Source of the DNA: an uncultured Acidobacteriia bacterium
GTDB taxonomy: Bacteria; Acidobacteriota; Terriglobia; Bryobacterales; Bryobacteraceae
NCBI GenBank assembly: GCA_903875575.1
Contig: CAIQWJ010000026.1
Location: 1-64,000 of the forward strand
Reading direction: 5' to 3'
Length of the DNA stretch: 64,000 nt
The translations under genes were made by a program, and so were the position numbers. Below the pieces are notes generated by a model, which searched no databases, had not been told where the DNA came from, and saw only the letters and a list, made by a program, of their open reading frames with translations. Position 1 is the first letter of the stretch; the number at the start of each line of letters is the position of its first letter. This document shows, piece by piece, positions 28,601-37,574 of the stretch.

Positions 28601-28698
28601 CACCGGTGCCCGCCAGCCTCAACGAGGCGCAGTTGGCGGCATATACCGGGGTTGCCAGTCTGATTCTGAATCTGGATGAGACGATTACGAAAGAGTAG
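25618..28698 (+). CDS. PSCyt1/DUF1549/DUF1553 secreted protein with LamG insert
   Basis: A 1026-residue exported protein of the planctomycete-cytochrome type. After the signal peptide (RTGLLLSAPLFLVTALCG) comes a cytochrome-like PSCyt1 part with CFMCH (Cys42, Cys45, His46), then DUF1549 with a second CxxCH (CARCHDHKFDPL, about 323), a LamG/concanavalin-like beta domain (about 420-600, containing TFSAWIKPE and RIGAGGGLRFTGSIGDARVY), and DUF1553 (NRLALANWIIDRGNPLLARV). The function is not known; the heme motifs suggest electron transfer linked to polymer breakdown at the cell surface. It is 3 bp from the DUF1501 gene, a standard partner. Confidence 0.9.
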   Translation: MPRTGLLLSAPLFLVTALCGQTAPGQVVEFNKDIRPILSDHCFMCHGPDATHRQAGLRFDTPDGPAAVIVPGHPEQSEIIRRITATDGDQMPPTTSGKKPITPHEAELIRQWIAQGAKYQPFWSFIPPTRPALPTVKNDAWVRNPIDKFILSRLERDGLHPSPEADKRILIRRVTLDLTGLPPTPAEVDAFIADQSPNAWEKLVDRLLASPRYGERMAFRWMEAARYGDSNGYQTDGPRDMWRWRDWVINAFNGNMPWDRFTVEQLAGDLLPNATLDQKIASGFNRNHRTTGEGGIIDEEYRVEYVVDRAQTTSTVFLGLTLGCARCHDHKFDPLTQKDFYRFYAYFNQIPGERGFTWNYGPEEPFVKAPLPEQQKKLEAMDAQLATARQTFSAFQPLIEAAQAKWERNAAHLPDWTPTDGLIFRSDWAASTLPADEGPAGKARQYDGKQFLETNGDAADFSYLDPFTFSAWIKPETTDGSILTRLDDFIESQGHGLYLIGGKLRLHLTQRFTDLGLRVETTDAVKINEWQHVVVTYDGKRLARGVKFYVNGESQPVNILFDQNTEPFHKKNTPIRIGAGGGLRFTGSIGDARVYNRALTSDEVAALSVAEPISRIPATGRTKAQQVKLNLAFLATDAPKNIREARAQTASYQAERDKFYDSIPTVMVMADGANRDTFLLKRGAYDAPGEKVTASVPQILLQGSLPKLPDGTANNRLALANWIIDRGNPLLARVTVNRFWQSYFGTGIVKTVDDFGSQGEWPVNPELLDWLAVEFMDSGWNVKAMQKLIVMSAAYRQASAVSPALLETDPDNRLLTRGPRLRLGPEAIRDQALAVSGLLVDQQGGPSVKPYQPAGLWQELSSNNGYVQETGEGLWRRSLYTYWKRTIPHPYMMNFDSPNREQCAVYENRTNSPLQALDLMNEVTFVEASRKLAERMMTEGGTAPEARLAYGYSLALARKPSARQSQVMLRLLGDLETNYTADPKAATAFIHQGASPVPASLNEAQLAAYTGVASLILNLDETITKE

Positions 28699-28701
28699 AC
28701 C

Positions 28702-30114
28702 ATGACCAGGCGACACTTCTTTGGCATCAATTCGACTGGCGTAGGGCTGGCGGCGCTCAACTCCCTGCTGGGCCGTAAGCTGACGGCGGCGGAACGCATG
28801 CAGGCCGGTCTACCGGGACTGCCGCACTTTGCGCCCAAAGCCAAACGCATTATTTACCTGTTCCAATCGGGCGGGCCGTCGCAGATGGAGCTATTCGATT
28901 ACAAGCCGAAGCTGGTCGATTACCAGGGGCAGGATCTGCCGGACTCGATTCGCAACGGCCAGCGGCTCACCGGTATGTCCGCCTCGCAGGCGACTTTCCC
29001 TGTGGTGCCGTCGAAGTTCTCGTTCGAGCGCCGCGGGCAATCTGGCGCGTGGGTCAGCGAGTTACTGCCGTTCACAGCAAAGATTGCGGATCAACTGACT
29101 TTCGTGAAAGCAGTTCACACCGAAGAGATCAATCACGATCCCGCGGTCACCATGTTCCAGACCGGCTTTCGTCTGGGCGGCAGGCCGAGTATGGGGGCTT
29201 GGGTTTCCTACGGTCTTGGCAGCGAGACGGAAGATCTGCCCGCCTTCTGCGTCATGATCTCCACCAATGGCGGCGGCCAGCCTCTCTATGACCGGTTGTG
29301 GGGGAGCGCCTTCCTGCCGAGCCGCTATCAGGGTGTAAAGTTTCGCTCGGGCGGCGATCCGGTGCTGTATCTATCCAACCCGCCAGGTTTCTCCGAGAAG
29401 AACCGTCGCACCTATCTGGATGCGCTGGGCGAGATGAATCAGGCGACAGAAGAGGAGTTCGGCGATCCCGAAACCAGCGCCCGCGTTTCGCAGTACGAAA
29501 TGGCGTTCCGGATGCAATCGTCTGTTCCCGAACTGACGGACATTTCGAAGGAGCCCGCGAGCACGTTCGACCTTTACGGGCAGGATGCGAAGAAGCCCGG
29601 AACGTTCGCGGCGAATTGTCTGCTGGCCCGCAGACTGGCGGAGCGCGGCGTGCGATTCATCCAGCTTTACCATCGCGATTGGGATCACCACGGCGGGTTG
29701 CCCGCTAATCTGCCCAAGCGGTGCAAGGATGTGGACCAGGCTTCAGCAGCGCTGGTGACGGACCTGAAACAGCGAGGCATGCTCGACGACACGCTGGTGG
29801 TCTGGGGCGGCGAATTCGGGCGCACGGTTTATTGCCAGGGTCGTCTGACTGCGACCGATTATGGCCGCGACCATCATGGACGTTGCTTTACGGTGTGGAT
29901 GGCGGGCGGCGGCATGCGGCCGGGCCTGAGTTACGGGGAGACGGACGATTACGGTTATAACGTGGTCAAAGATCCCGTGCACGTGCATGATCTGCAGGCG
30001 ACGATTCTGCATTGTCTGGGGATCGACCACAAGCGACTAACATATCGATTCCAGGGGCGGGATTTCCGGCTGACGGATGTCGCGGGCGAAGTGGTCAACC
30101 CAATACTGGCGTAA
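28702..30114 (+). CDS. DUF1501 secreted protein (sulfatase-like fold)
   Basis: A 470-residue Tat-exported protein ([19 protein letters not shown]). DUF1501 proteins share the alkaline phosphatase/sulfatase fold; typical parts are [18 protein letters not shown], the [17 protein letters not shown] metal-site block and GEFGRT. It is nearly always found with a DUF1549/DUF1553 gene, as here (3 bp spacing). Substrate unknown. The stop lies 20 bp inside the convergent sulfatase gene. Confidence 0.9.
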   Translation: MTRRHFFGINSTGVGLAALNSLLGRKLTAAERMQAGLPGLPHFAPKAKRIIYLFQSGGPSQMELFDYKPKLVDYQGQDLPDSIRNGQRLTGMSASQATFPVVPSKFSFERRGQSGAWVSELLPFTAKIADQLTFVKAVHTEEINHDPAVTMFQTGFRLGGRPSMGAWVSYGLGSETEDLPAFCVMISTNGGGQPLYDRLWGSAFLPSRYQGVKFRSGGDPVLYLSNPPGFSEKNRRTYLDALGEMNQATEEEFGDPETSARVSQYEMAFRMQSSVPELTDISKEPASTFDLYGQDAKKPGTFAANCLLARRLAERGVRFIQLYHRDWDHHGGLPANLPKRCKDVDQASAALVTDLKQRGMLDDTLVVWGGEFGRTVYCQGRLTATDYGRDHHGRCFTVWMAGGGMRPGLSYGETDDYGYNVVKDPVHVHDLQATILHCLGIDHKRLTYRFQGRDFRLTDVAGEVVNPILA

Positions 30115-32263
30115 GTACAGCAGGCCGGAAGACTTCCGGCGACAGCTTGTATTCGCCTTTTCCGTCAAGCTGGCAAGTCAATTCCAGACGGGGGTTCGCG
30201 ATGCCCGCGTGCCGGTAGTAAAGGCGGAATGGATGCCACCCAGCCTCCAACCGCACGCTGCCGGTGTGCAGAGCGGCGGCATTCTTCAGCGGCTCGCCAA
30301 TCACCCGAATGTCATGGAGAAACAGCATCGCGCCGGTATCGCTCTCCAGGGCGAACGTGTATTCGCCGGGCTGCGCCGCATAGAAATAACCTTCGAAGGC
30401 GACACCAAACCGCCCGCTGCCCTGGCCCAGATCGAGAGTTTTCGTCTCTCCGCGGCGGGCTGGCTTGAGAGTTCGGAAATCAGGCAACCAGGGCCAATCG
30501 CCCTTGAAGATCGAACGAGTCAGCCCCGGCTTACCGCCAGGTGTTCTCGTCGCAGGCGGCACCAGCGCATTGTCGTAGGGGCGCGGTGTAGTCGCATTCG
30601 GAACGCGCAACTGCAGCACGCGCGCTTTCATCGCCGTCTGGAGGCGCGCAAACTTCGGATCTTTTCCAAGGTCGTGGGCTTCCTGAATATCTTTATCCAG
30701 ATCATAGATCTCAAAATCGTCATCCACCGATTTCACGTCGTAACGGACACCCATATAACCGTTCAGATAAACGTTCTGCATCTGCCCGCGTTTGCGGCCC
30801 CGGTGCGCTGGCGAAAAATCGGAAAATTTTGGTGTGGTGCCGCCCTCGAAATACTCCAGATAGATCGTGCTCTGACGTCGCTGGCCGCGCCCCGTGAGAG
30901 ACGGCAGCAACGATACGCCATCCGACGCCGCCGGCACCGGCAAACCCGCCGCTTCGGCGAACGTGGCGAGCCAATCCCATTGGCCGGAAGGCTGGCTGTC
31001 CACGCGACCGGCCGGTATCATCGCGGGCCACCTCACCAGCGTTGGTTCGCGCATCCCGCCTTCCCACGTGTCGCGCTTGATGCCATCGAACGGCCCGTAG
31101 CCGCGAAAGAAAGTAGGGGCGTAGGGTTCGCCATCCAGATACGATTCGATGGAAGGCCCATTGTCGGAAGTAAAAACAACCATCGTATTGTTATCGATTT
31201 TCAGATCCTTCAGAAGCTGAAGAATATCGCCCACACCGGAATCAATGCGGCGCACATCGTTGGCATAACGCTGCTGCACGTCCGGCCACGGTACTTCCGG
31301 CGTCGCAGGATTATGGTCGTCATCCCAGGTGCTCTGCGCGTACTCCGGAAACATGTAGCTGTCCAGCGAACCCTCGGCGGTATTGAGCATCGCGTGGGGT
31401 TTGCCGGTCCATTGCACGCCGCCCTTGAGACCGCCGCCCGCCGGGTACGGACACGGCGGATTCTGTAGTTTCGCGTGCGGCGTGTCATACGCCAGATACA
31501 CGAAAAACGGCTTCGCGGGATTCGCGGCAGTCTTGTCTGTGATCCACTTTTTCGCCTGTGCCGTCCACAGGTCGGTGGTGTAGCACTTATCCAGATCGGC
31601 GGCAATCTCGCGGTCATTCTGCCAGACTTCGCGCCCGTCTTCTTTGGGGTAGTGGAAGTGGCCGTCAATGTGACGGACGTAGCCGAAGAAGTAATCAAAG
31701 CCGCGCCGGGTCGGATAGGCGTCCCATGTGGCGTATTCTGCGGCCTTTTCGGAAGCCGGGGCGTTGATGGAGGGGTTCTTGTTCTGCTGGCTTTCCCAGT
31801 CGCCGCCCTGGAGACCCCATTTCCCGATCGCGGCCGTGGCGTAGCCCGCCTGTTGCAGCACTGTTCCCAGCGTATGTGAATCGGCCAGCGCCTTGTCGAA
31901 CTGGTTGTCCCGGACATTGGCGTTGCCCTGCGTCAGACCGGAGAGCAAAGACGCCCGCGACGGCGCGCAGACGGGTGCGGCGCTGTAATGCTGTACTACT
32001 TTCACGCCATCGCGGGCCAGGGAATCGATATTGGGTGTGCTGAAGGCTGGCACAGCGCGATCATGGAGCGCGGCGCGCTGGTTTTGATAAAAAGCGCCGA
32101 TATCACCGAAGCCGAGGTCATCGCAAAGGATGAAGACGATGTTGGGGCGCTGCGCGGGCCGCCCAACGGTTCGTGCGCCCAGGCTCCCGGGTGGAACCGC
32201 AGCCAGGCTGGCAACTGCGGCACCGGACAATTTGACGAACTCGCGTCTGGCTATCTTGCTCAT
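30095..32263 (-). CDS. Tat-exported sulfatase with C-terminal PA14-like domain
   Basis: A 722-residue sulfatase of the type I (formylglycine) class. Residues 1-30 contain a Tat-like leader ([17 protein letters not shown]). The metal site begins [14 protein letters not shown] (Asp48, Asp49), and the formylglycine motif is [11 protein letters not shown] (Cys99-x-Pro-Ser-Arg), so an FGE or other maturase is needed. [14 protein letters not shown] and FTSDNGPS are also typical. The last 130 residues ([19 protein letters not shown]) form a PA14-like carbohydrate-binding domain, an unusual addition. It would remove sulfate from sulfated glycans. The 3-prime end overlaps the DUF1501 gene by 20 bp. 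Confidence 0.9.
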   Translation of the reverse strand: MSKIARREFVKLSGAAVASLAAVPPGSLGARTVGRPAQRPNIVFILCDDLGFGDIGAFYQNQRAALHDRAVPAFSTPNIDSLARDGVKVVQHYSAAPVCAPSRASLLSGLTQGNANVRDNQFDKALADSHTLGTVLQQAGYATAAIGKWGLQGGDWESQQNKNPSINAPASEKAAEYATWDAYPTRRGFDYFFGYVRHIDGHFHYPKEDGREVWQNDREIAADLDKCYTTDLWTAQAKKWITDKTAANPAKPFFVYLAYDTPHAKLQNPPCPYPAGGGLKGGVQWTGKPHAMLNTAEGSLDSYMFPEYAQSTWDDDHNPATPEVPWPDVQQRYANDVRRIDSGVGDILQLLKDLKIDNNTMVVFTSDNGPSIESYLDGEPYAPTFFRGYGPFDGIKRDTWEGGMREPTLVRWPAMIPAGRVDSQPSGQWDWLATFAEAAGLPVPAASDGVSLLPSLTGRGQRRQSTIYLEYFEGGTTPKFSDFSPAHRGRKRGQMQNVYLNGYMGVRYDVKSVDDDFEIYDLDKDIQEAHDLGKDPKFARLQTAMKARVLQLRVPNATTPRPYDNALVPPATRTPGGKPGLTRSIFKGDWPWLPDFRTLKPARRGETKTLDLGQGSGRFGVAFEGYFYAAQPGEYTFALESDTGAMLFLHDIRVIGEPLKNAAALHTGSVRLEAGWHPFRLYYRHAGIANPRLELTCQLDGKGEYKLSPEVFRPAVLTPVLG

Positions 32264-32377
32264 CTACAGTCCCCGCTCTCCTCGTTGCAATATACTACCC
32301 GAACCCGATGCCGGGCGACACCTGATTTGTGCCGGTTTGGCGGACGTCCGGGAACGCACCCCCGGAAAACGACCTTC

Positions 32378-32403
32378 GGAACAATTCTGCGGCATCCGGC
32401 GTC
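32378..32403 (+). promoter_or_regulatory. candidate ECF-type promoter
   Basis: GGAAC at 32378-32382 and GTC at 32401-32403 with 18 nt between. This matches the GGAAC ... GTC layout common for ECF sigma promoters, and lies 31 nt before the sigma gene start. ECF sigma genes often transcribe themselves. No experimental support; the -10 is short and could be chance. Confidence 0.35.
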
Positions 32404-32433
32404 ATATATTATGTAGGAATGTTCGAGGTACCG

Positions 32434-33105
32434 ATGTCAGCCTCCTGTTCGCTCAACATAAACGCGAGTCTCAACTCCGAGCAGCAGGCCTCGCTCGAAG
32501 ACCAGATCCTTCTTTCGGCCCTCCAGCGGGCCGAGCCCAATGCCTACGAAACTCTGATCAGCCGCTTCCAGGCGCCGGTGTACAACCTCGCATGGCGATT
32601 GCTGGACGATCCGGGTGACGCGGGCGATGTGGTGCAGGAAGTGTTCCTCAAGGTATTCCGTAATGTGGATAGTTTTCGGGGCGATTCGACACTTCGCACC
32701 TGGATCTACCGCATTACCGTCAATGAGTCTCACAATCGCAGGCGCTGGCTGTTCCGGCATCGGAAGGGCGAGACAGGGATTGAAGAAGTCTACGCGGGCG
32801 AAGACTGCCGGGAAGTTCCGCTGGTGGATTCCGGGGAGACGCCGTTCGATTTTACGATGAACCGCGAGGCGCAGGTGCTGCTGGAAGAGGGTTTGGCGGC
32901 GATCAGTCCGTCGTTTCGCGCGGCACTGGTGCTCCGTGAAATGGAAGAGATGAGTTACGAAGAGATTGCGGCGGTACTGGACATTTCCATTGGTACTGTG
33001 AAGTCGCGGATTGTCCGCGGTCGCGAGGCATTGCGCGGGTATCTGGCGGATCGGCTAAAGCCGGTCGGGGCGCTGCAACTGGTGCCGGGGCAGGTGAAGG
33101 GATGA
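32434..33105 (+). CDS. ECF RNA polymerase sigma factor
   Basis: A 223-residue sigma-70 family factor of ECF type with regions 2 and 4. Region 2: YNLAWRLLDDPGDAGDVVQEVFLKVFRN and RTWIYRITVNESHNRRRW. Region 4: EEMSYEEIAAVLDISIGTVKSRIVRGREALR, the -35 recognising helix-turn-helix. The ATG at 32434 has GAGGT close upstream; the ATG at 32419 lacks a spaced ribosome site. Its stop overlaps the start of the anti-sigma gene (ATGA, 33102-33105). A possible self-promoter lies just upstream. Confidence 0.9.
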   Translation: MSASCSLNINASLNSEQQASLEDQILLSALQRAEPNAYETLISRFQAPVYNLAWRLLDDPGDAGDVVQEVFLKVFRNVDSFRGDSTLRTWIYRITVNESHNRRRWLFRHRKGETGIEEVYAGEDCREVPLVDSGETPFDFTMNREAQVLLEEGLAAISPSFRAALVLREMEEMSYEEIAAVLDISIGTVKSRIVRGREALRGYLADRLKPVGALQLVPGQVKG

Positions 33106-33797
33106 CGGAACTACGCTGCAAAAACGTTCGTTCCAGCCTGTGGGACTACGCTGCCCGGGCGCTGCCGGAGTCTGAGCGCGCCGCGGTGGATTCCCATCTG
33201 GATGTTTGCCGGAATTGCGACCGCTGCCTTTCCGACGTCTCATCACTGCGCAACGGTTTCCGTCATCTGCCCGCGCAACCTGTACCGCCGCTACTGGCGA
33301 CGAAACTGCGCGTGATTGCTTCACGGGAGCGTTCTCGCCAGATGATGCGGCTGAACCCGGCGCTGTGGCTCCGCGATAAGATCAGCAGCGCGGTAATGCG
33401 GTTCGACAACTTCCTGCGACCGCTGGCGGTGCCTGCCACCGGTGGGTTGCTGGCCTCCTGCTTCTGTTTTTCGCTGATTGCACACACCCTCCAGTTGCGG
33501 CCGTATGTTCCCGGGGACGACATGCCAATCGGGCTCTATACGGAGATGACGATCAACGACGTTTCGCCTTTCAGTCTCTCGCGTCAGGATGTGACGATGG
33601 AAGTTGCCGTAGACGCCACAGGCGCGGTGACGAACGTCACGCCGATGCCGCAAAGCGGCAACAAGCCCACCGCCGAAGAGCTGAATCAGATCGCCAATCT
33701 GGTCCTTTACAGCACGTTCACGCCGGCTACCAGGGCGGGCCAGAAGGTTGCGAGCAAGCGACTCCTGGCGATTCGTCATTTCGAAGTGCGCGATTGA
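33102..33797 (+). CDS. zinc-finger anti-sigma factor with TonB-C-like periplasmic domain
   Basis: A 231-residue membrane protein, the partner of the preceding sigma factor. The N-terminus has the ZAS zinc motif H-x3-C-x2-C (HLDVCRNCDRC) that binds the sigma factor. One membrane helix follows around LAVPATGGLLASCFCFSLIAH. The outside part (VTMEVAVDATGAVTNVTPMP ... STFTPATRAGQKV) has the rhythm of a TonB C-terminal domain, which is unusual for an anti-sigma factor and may sense an envelope partner. The start overlaps the sigma stop by 4 bp. Confidence 0.82.
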   Translation: MTELRCKNVRSSLWDYAARALPESERAAVDSHLDVCRNCDRCLSDVSSLRNGFRHLPAQPVPPLLATKLRVIASRERSRQMMRLNPALWLRDKISSAVMRFDNFLRPLAVPATGGLLASCFCFSLIAHTLQLRPYVPGDDMPIGLYTEMTINDVSPFSLSRQDVTMEVAVDATGAVTNVTPMPQSGNKPTAEELNQIANLVLYSTFTPATRAGQKVASKRLLAIRHFEVRD

Positions 33798-33856
33798 GCC
33801 CGGCGCGACTGCAACCGGCGGGTGCCACTGCAAAAACAATGCGGGATCGCGCTTAG

Positions 33857-34621
33857 ATGGCACGGCAAAAGCTGGGGCAACATTTCCTTGCGAGCGAACG
33901 CGTTCTGGAGCGTATTGCGACCGCCGCCTGCCCGGAAAACACGAAACAAGTCATTGAAATCGGCCCCGGCCAGGGTGCGCTGACAGAGCGACTGCTGGCG
34001 CACGCGCCGCGCGTGGTGGCGATTGAGATGGACCAGGAACTGGCCGCGCATCTGCGGGAACGCTGGCCGGATTCGCCGCAGTTTCAACTGGCGGAAGGCA
34101 ATGCGCTCAACTACGACTGGACGCAGTGGGGCCCCGGCGTGCTCGCGGGGAACCTGCCTTACTACGTTTCGACCGCAATCATTTCAAAATATCTGGCAAA
34201 GCCTGGGGAGTTGAGCCAGGCGGTCTTCCTGATTCAGAAAGAAGTCGCCGAGCGAATCACGGCAAAGCCGGGTACGCGGGACTTTGGCTATCTCTCAGTA
34301 GAGTGCCAGTATCTGGCGGATGCGGAGTATCTGTTCAGCGTGCCCCCGGGGGCTTTCCGACCGCCGCCCAAAGTGGATTCGGCCGTGATTCGCCTGACGC
34401 CGCGCGCGGCGGAATTCACCCGTGAAGCAGAAGGCTTTCTGCATTTCGCCTCGGCCTGTTTCCGCCAGAAGCGAAAGACCCTGCGGAATAACCTGAACGG
34501 GCTTTACGCCAAAGAACGACTGGAAGCGCCGGCACTGGGAAAACGCGCCGAACAACTCAGCGTGGCGGAACTGCTGGAGTTGTTCCGCAGCGTTACGGAC
34601 CTACCGGCAACACCACAGTGA
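33857..34621 (+). CDS. rsmA: 16S rRNA dimethyladenosine transferase
   Basis: A 254-residue SAM-dependent enzyme that dimethylates two adjacent adenines near the 3-prime end of 16S rRNA during 30S assembly (KsgA/RsmA). Signature parts: KLGQHFLASERVL, SAM motif EIGPGQGALTERLL, DQELAAHL, and the catalytic NLPYYVS (NLPY). The C-terminal helical part with ACFRQKRKTLRNNL is intact. It lies 59 bp after the anti-sigma gene. The last 29 bp overlap the convergent surface-protein pseudogene. Confidence 0.95.
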   Translation: MARQKLGQHFLASERVLERIATAACPENTKQVIEIGPGQGALTERLLAHAPRVVAIEMDQELAAHLRERWPDSPQFQLAEGNALNYDWTQWGPGVLAGNLPYYVSTAIISKYLAKPGELSQAVFLIQKEVAERITAKPGTRDFGYLSVECQYLADAEYLFSVPPGAFRPPPKVDSAVIRLTPRAAEFTREAEGFLHFASACFRQKRKTLRNNLNGLYAKERLEAPALGKRAEQLSVAELLELFRSVTDLPATPQ

Positions 34622-37473
34622 CGCCTGACGTGGAACTGGAGCCGTTGGGCAACGTCAGCGTCAGGTTGTAATTGCCCGGCTGAATATCCGGCGGCAGTTG
34701 AACGTTGATCTGGAATTCGCCGGCGGAAACCAGTGCTGCGCCCAGAACCTTCAGAGTGTAGGTACCAGCGGACATGGTAATCGCAGGCGTGAAGGTGGCC
34801 CCCGTCACAATAACCCCGGCTTGCGAAGCCGCGAGTCCGCTGGCGTACATCACGATGGTTTCATTCGGATGCGCTTTTTCCACGGACGCACCGGAGATGG
34901 CGGGGTCACCGATGAGCTTCGCGCTCAGGTGCACGGCAGAGGGAAAGAGCGTGCCACCAGCGCCATAGGAGAAGAATTCCGGGGCCGAGTCGACAATCGT
35001 CACCGGGATGGCGGCACTAAGGCTCGTTCCGTTCTTCACGATCACATCGGCATTGCCGTTCTTCACATTGGCAGGAATCTGGATGTCAATCTGACTTGGG
35101 CTGATGTACAGTATGGGCGCGGACAGGCCGCCGACGGTCACCTGCACGCCATCGAGAGTGGTGGGGAGCGGACTACCCGGTGAAATGCCGGAGGGAAAAT
35201 CGGCATTGGTCCAGATGCGGGATGAGTTGGCGAGACCGAGGCCGTAAATGGCGGTCCATTGCCCCGCCACCACCGATTTGCGGGCGCTTTCGGCACCCTG
35301 CACGCTGCGGACTGTGGGCAGGACCGTTATTTTCGTGAGTCCGGCACCGACGTTTACCGCAACAGGGGTGGACGCAATACCCGCCGCGCTGACAGTGATG
35401 GAATAGGTGCCTGAGGGCATGCCGGCAGGCAGCGCAAAATCGACCGTTTGCGGCGTGGTGCCGCCGCCAACACCGATGTAACTCCAGTTGGTGGTGCGGG
35501 CGTAGTAGACGGAACCGGCGGCGTTGGCGAGGCTGACGATGGGATAGTTCTCATCCATCTCCGCGTCGTCACCGTAAGTGGCCCCGGCGGATTGGCCAGA
35601 CAGGCCGGTGCCGCCAAGCGTGAACAGGCCGTTGGTGTTGGCGGTGATTGTGGAGACGACGGGCTGGAGCGAGGGGTCAGCTTCGCCGTCGGGAGTATAG
35701 ACCCAGAGTTTATTGGAACCATCGGCGAACAATAGCTGGCCGACGGGCAGCATGAGCATACGGGTGACGTAAGCGGAACCGGTCGCGATACGGGTGTTCG
35801 GAATAGCGGGTGCGACCGGCGAGATCTGGTTCGTGGAGGGGTCGAAGTCGAACAACTGAGTGGGAAAGGAAAAAGTGGCGCCGAATTTAAGGGCGACCAA
35901 TGCGCCGGTCGCGGTTGCGTTGGCGTTCAGGGTCACCTGGGTGGCGGAGTCGACGGTTTTGATGGCTGCACTGGAAGCTATGCCAGTTCCGCTGACGGCC
36001 CAATTCGCCAGCAACTGCGCGGTAGAGGGAATATCGGTCACGATGGGAGAGCCTGTAGTTGTTGTGCCTGTGGTCGAGACACCCAGGCCGGCATCGGCGG
36101 CGAGGATCACGTGACCATTGGGAAGCACGGCTGCGGGTGCATCGTCAGCTGCGAAGAGGAACGGGGTGCCGCCGATGGTGCCCATAATGTCGGGTCCTGC
36201 GGCCCAGGTGTTCGTGGAAGGCGTGTAGAGGGCGGTGTGGCCGGATGCGCCGATGATGAAAATGCGCCCATCCGCAAGGCGCAGGGCCGGGCCGAGTTCG
36301 GAGCCCACCGCGGAACTGCTAAGCAACGGAAGCGTCCCGTTGGCCGTGCCATCCGCCGGGGAGATGCCGGACCACAAATTTGCGACCGGATCATAACGCT
36401 CTGCATAGCCTTTGCCCGCGCTGTTGCTCTTGAAAATATCGTACGTCAGCACGGTGCCGTCATCGAGCAGCACCCAGCCTGTCTCACCCGAAGAACCGTA
36501 CTTCCTTGCGGCCGTGACGGCCCAGGTGTCAGCAAGGTAGTTGTAAAAATAGCTATTCCCCGCGCCGCTGTTGCTGCCGGCCAGAATCTTACCGCCAGGC
36601 AGGAGCATGGAGGGCTGATCGCCGAAGCAGGTGGGGGCCGTCGATCTTACGGTAAAAGTGAGGGCAACTGCGGTGGCGTCGGCGGTGGCGCTGGCAGCTA
36701 CATGAACGCCCGCGGAGTCAATGCTGGAAATGGTGGTGCCGGCGAGACCCGTACCAGCAACAAGCCAGCCCGACTGGAACCCCGTGGTGGAGGGAATCCC
36801 TGTGATGATATTCGAACCTTTGGCGAGATTTCCCGTGGTTACCACGGTGACGGTCAGTACGCTGCCGACGGTAATGGTGGCATTGGCGGAAAGATGAATC
36901 TGAGTAGGCGAATCGACACTCAGAATGGTCGCCCCGGTTGGAACGCCGGAACCCGCCACGTTCCAGCCCACTTGCCAGTTCACGCTCGCGGGGAGAGATG
37001 TCACCACGGGCGAACCGTTGGTGAGGCTGCCGGCAAAAGTGGTGGCACCGCAGGATTGATTCGGAAAGGGCGCAACCGGGGTCCAGACGTTGGCAACGGG
37101 GTCCCAGATTTCACCGGTGCCGGTTTCGTTGAGGACGTTCGCGGGACCCGAGTGACTCACCGCCGAACACCCACACGCGCCCGTCAGGCAGAACATTGGA
37201 AGCAAAATAAAGGCGACCGGTGTTCATCGGATTGATGGCGTTCTGGGTCCATGTGCCATTGACATAGCTGCCCTGAGCATCGGGAGTCAGGCGCATCCAG
37301 TGGGTGTGATCCGAGTGCTCAATCATGACGGTGCCGTCTGTCAGCAGAATCATAGTGCCCGCGCCGGAGGGTGCGGAATTAGCGAGCGAAGTCCAGGTGG
37401 CGGCCGGACTGAGAAGTTGGCTGGAAAGCAGGATCGCCGAAAGGGCGAAGCAGCGTTTGAGACTCGGCATCAT
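34593..37473 (-). pseudogene. frameshifted Kelch/galactose-oxidase-like surface protein
   Basis: A single ancestral gene now lies in two frames. The first part (from the ATG at 37473) has signal peptide MMPSLKRCFALSAILLSSQLL and Kelch-type beta blades (MILLTDGTVMIE, MNTGRLYFASNVLPDGRVWVFGGE) and breaks off at GGE. The next frame takes over exactly there (SGPANVLNETGTGEIWDP), needing removal of one base near 37152-37156 to read through. The long part (to 34593, about 850 residues) continues the propeller, holds repeated NITxG-type loops and ends with IPT/Ig-like and BACON-like beta domains (VQIxVGGLSAPILYISPSQIDIQIP), common in Solibacter secreted proteins. It may be an assembly error or a true mutation. 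The last 29 bp overlap rsmA. Confidence 0.7.
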
Positions 37474-37574
37474 GGTTTTATCGGGCGCGGTATTGGATAT
37501 CAGTGTAGCCCGTTTCGGGTGTCAGGTGTCGCGGGACATTATGATGGAATAGCTCCGGGTTTCCGGTCGCGCGC

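Noticed and set aside
30077-31468. 463-codon plus-strand open frame
   Set aside because: It lies fully antisense to the sulfatase gene, whose motifs are intact; an effect of high GC.
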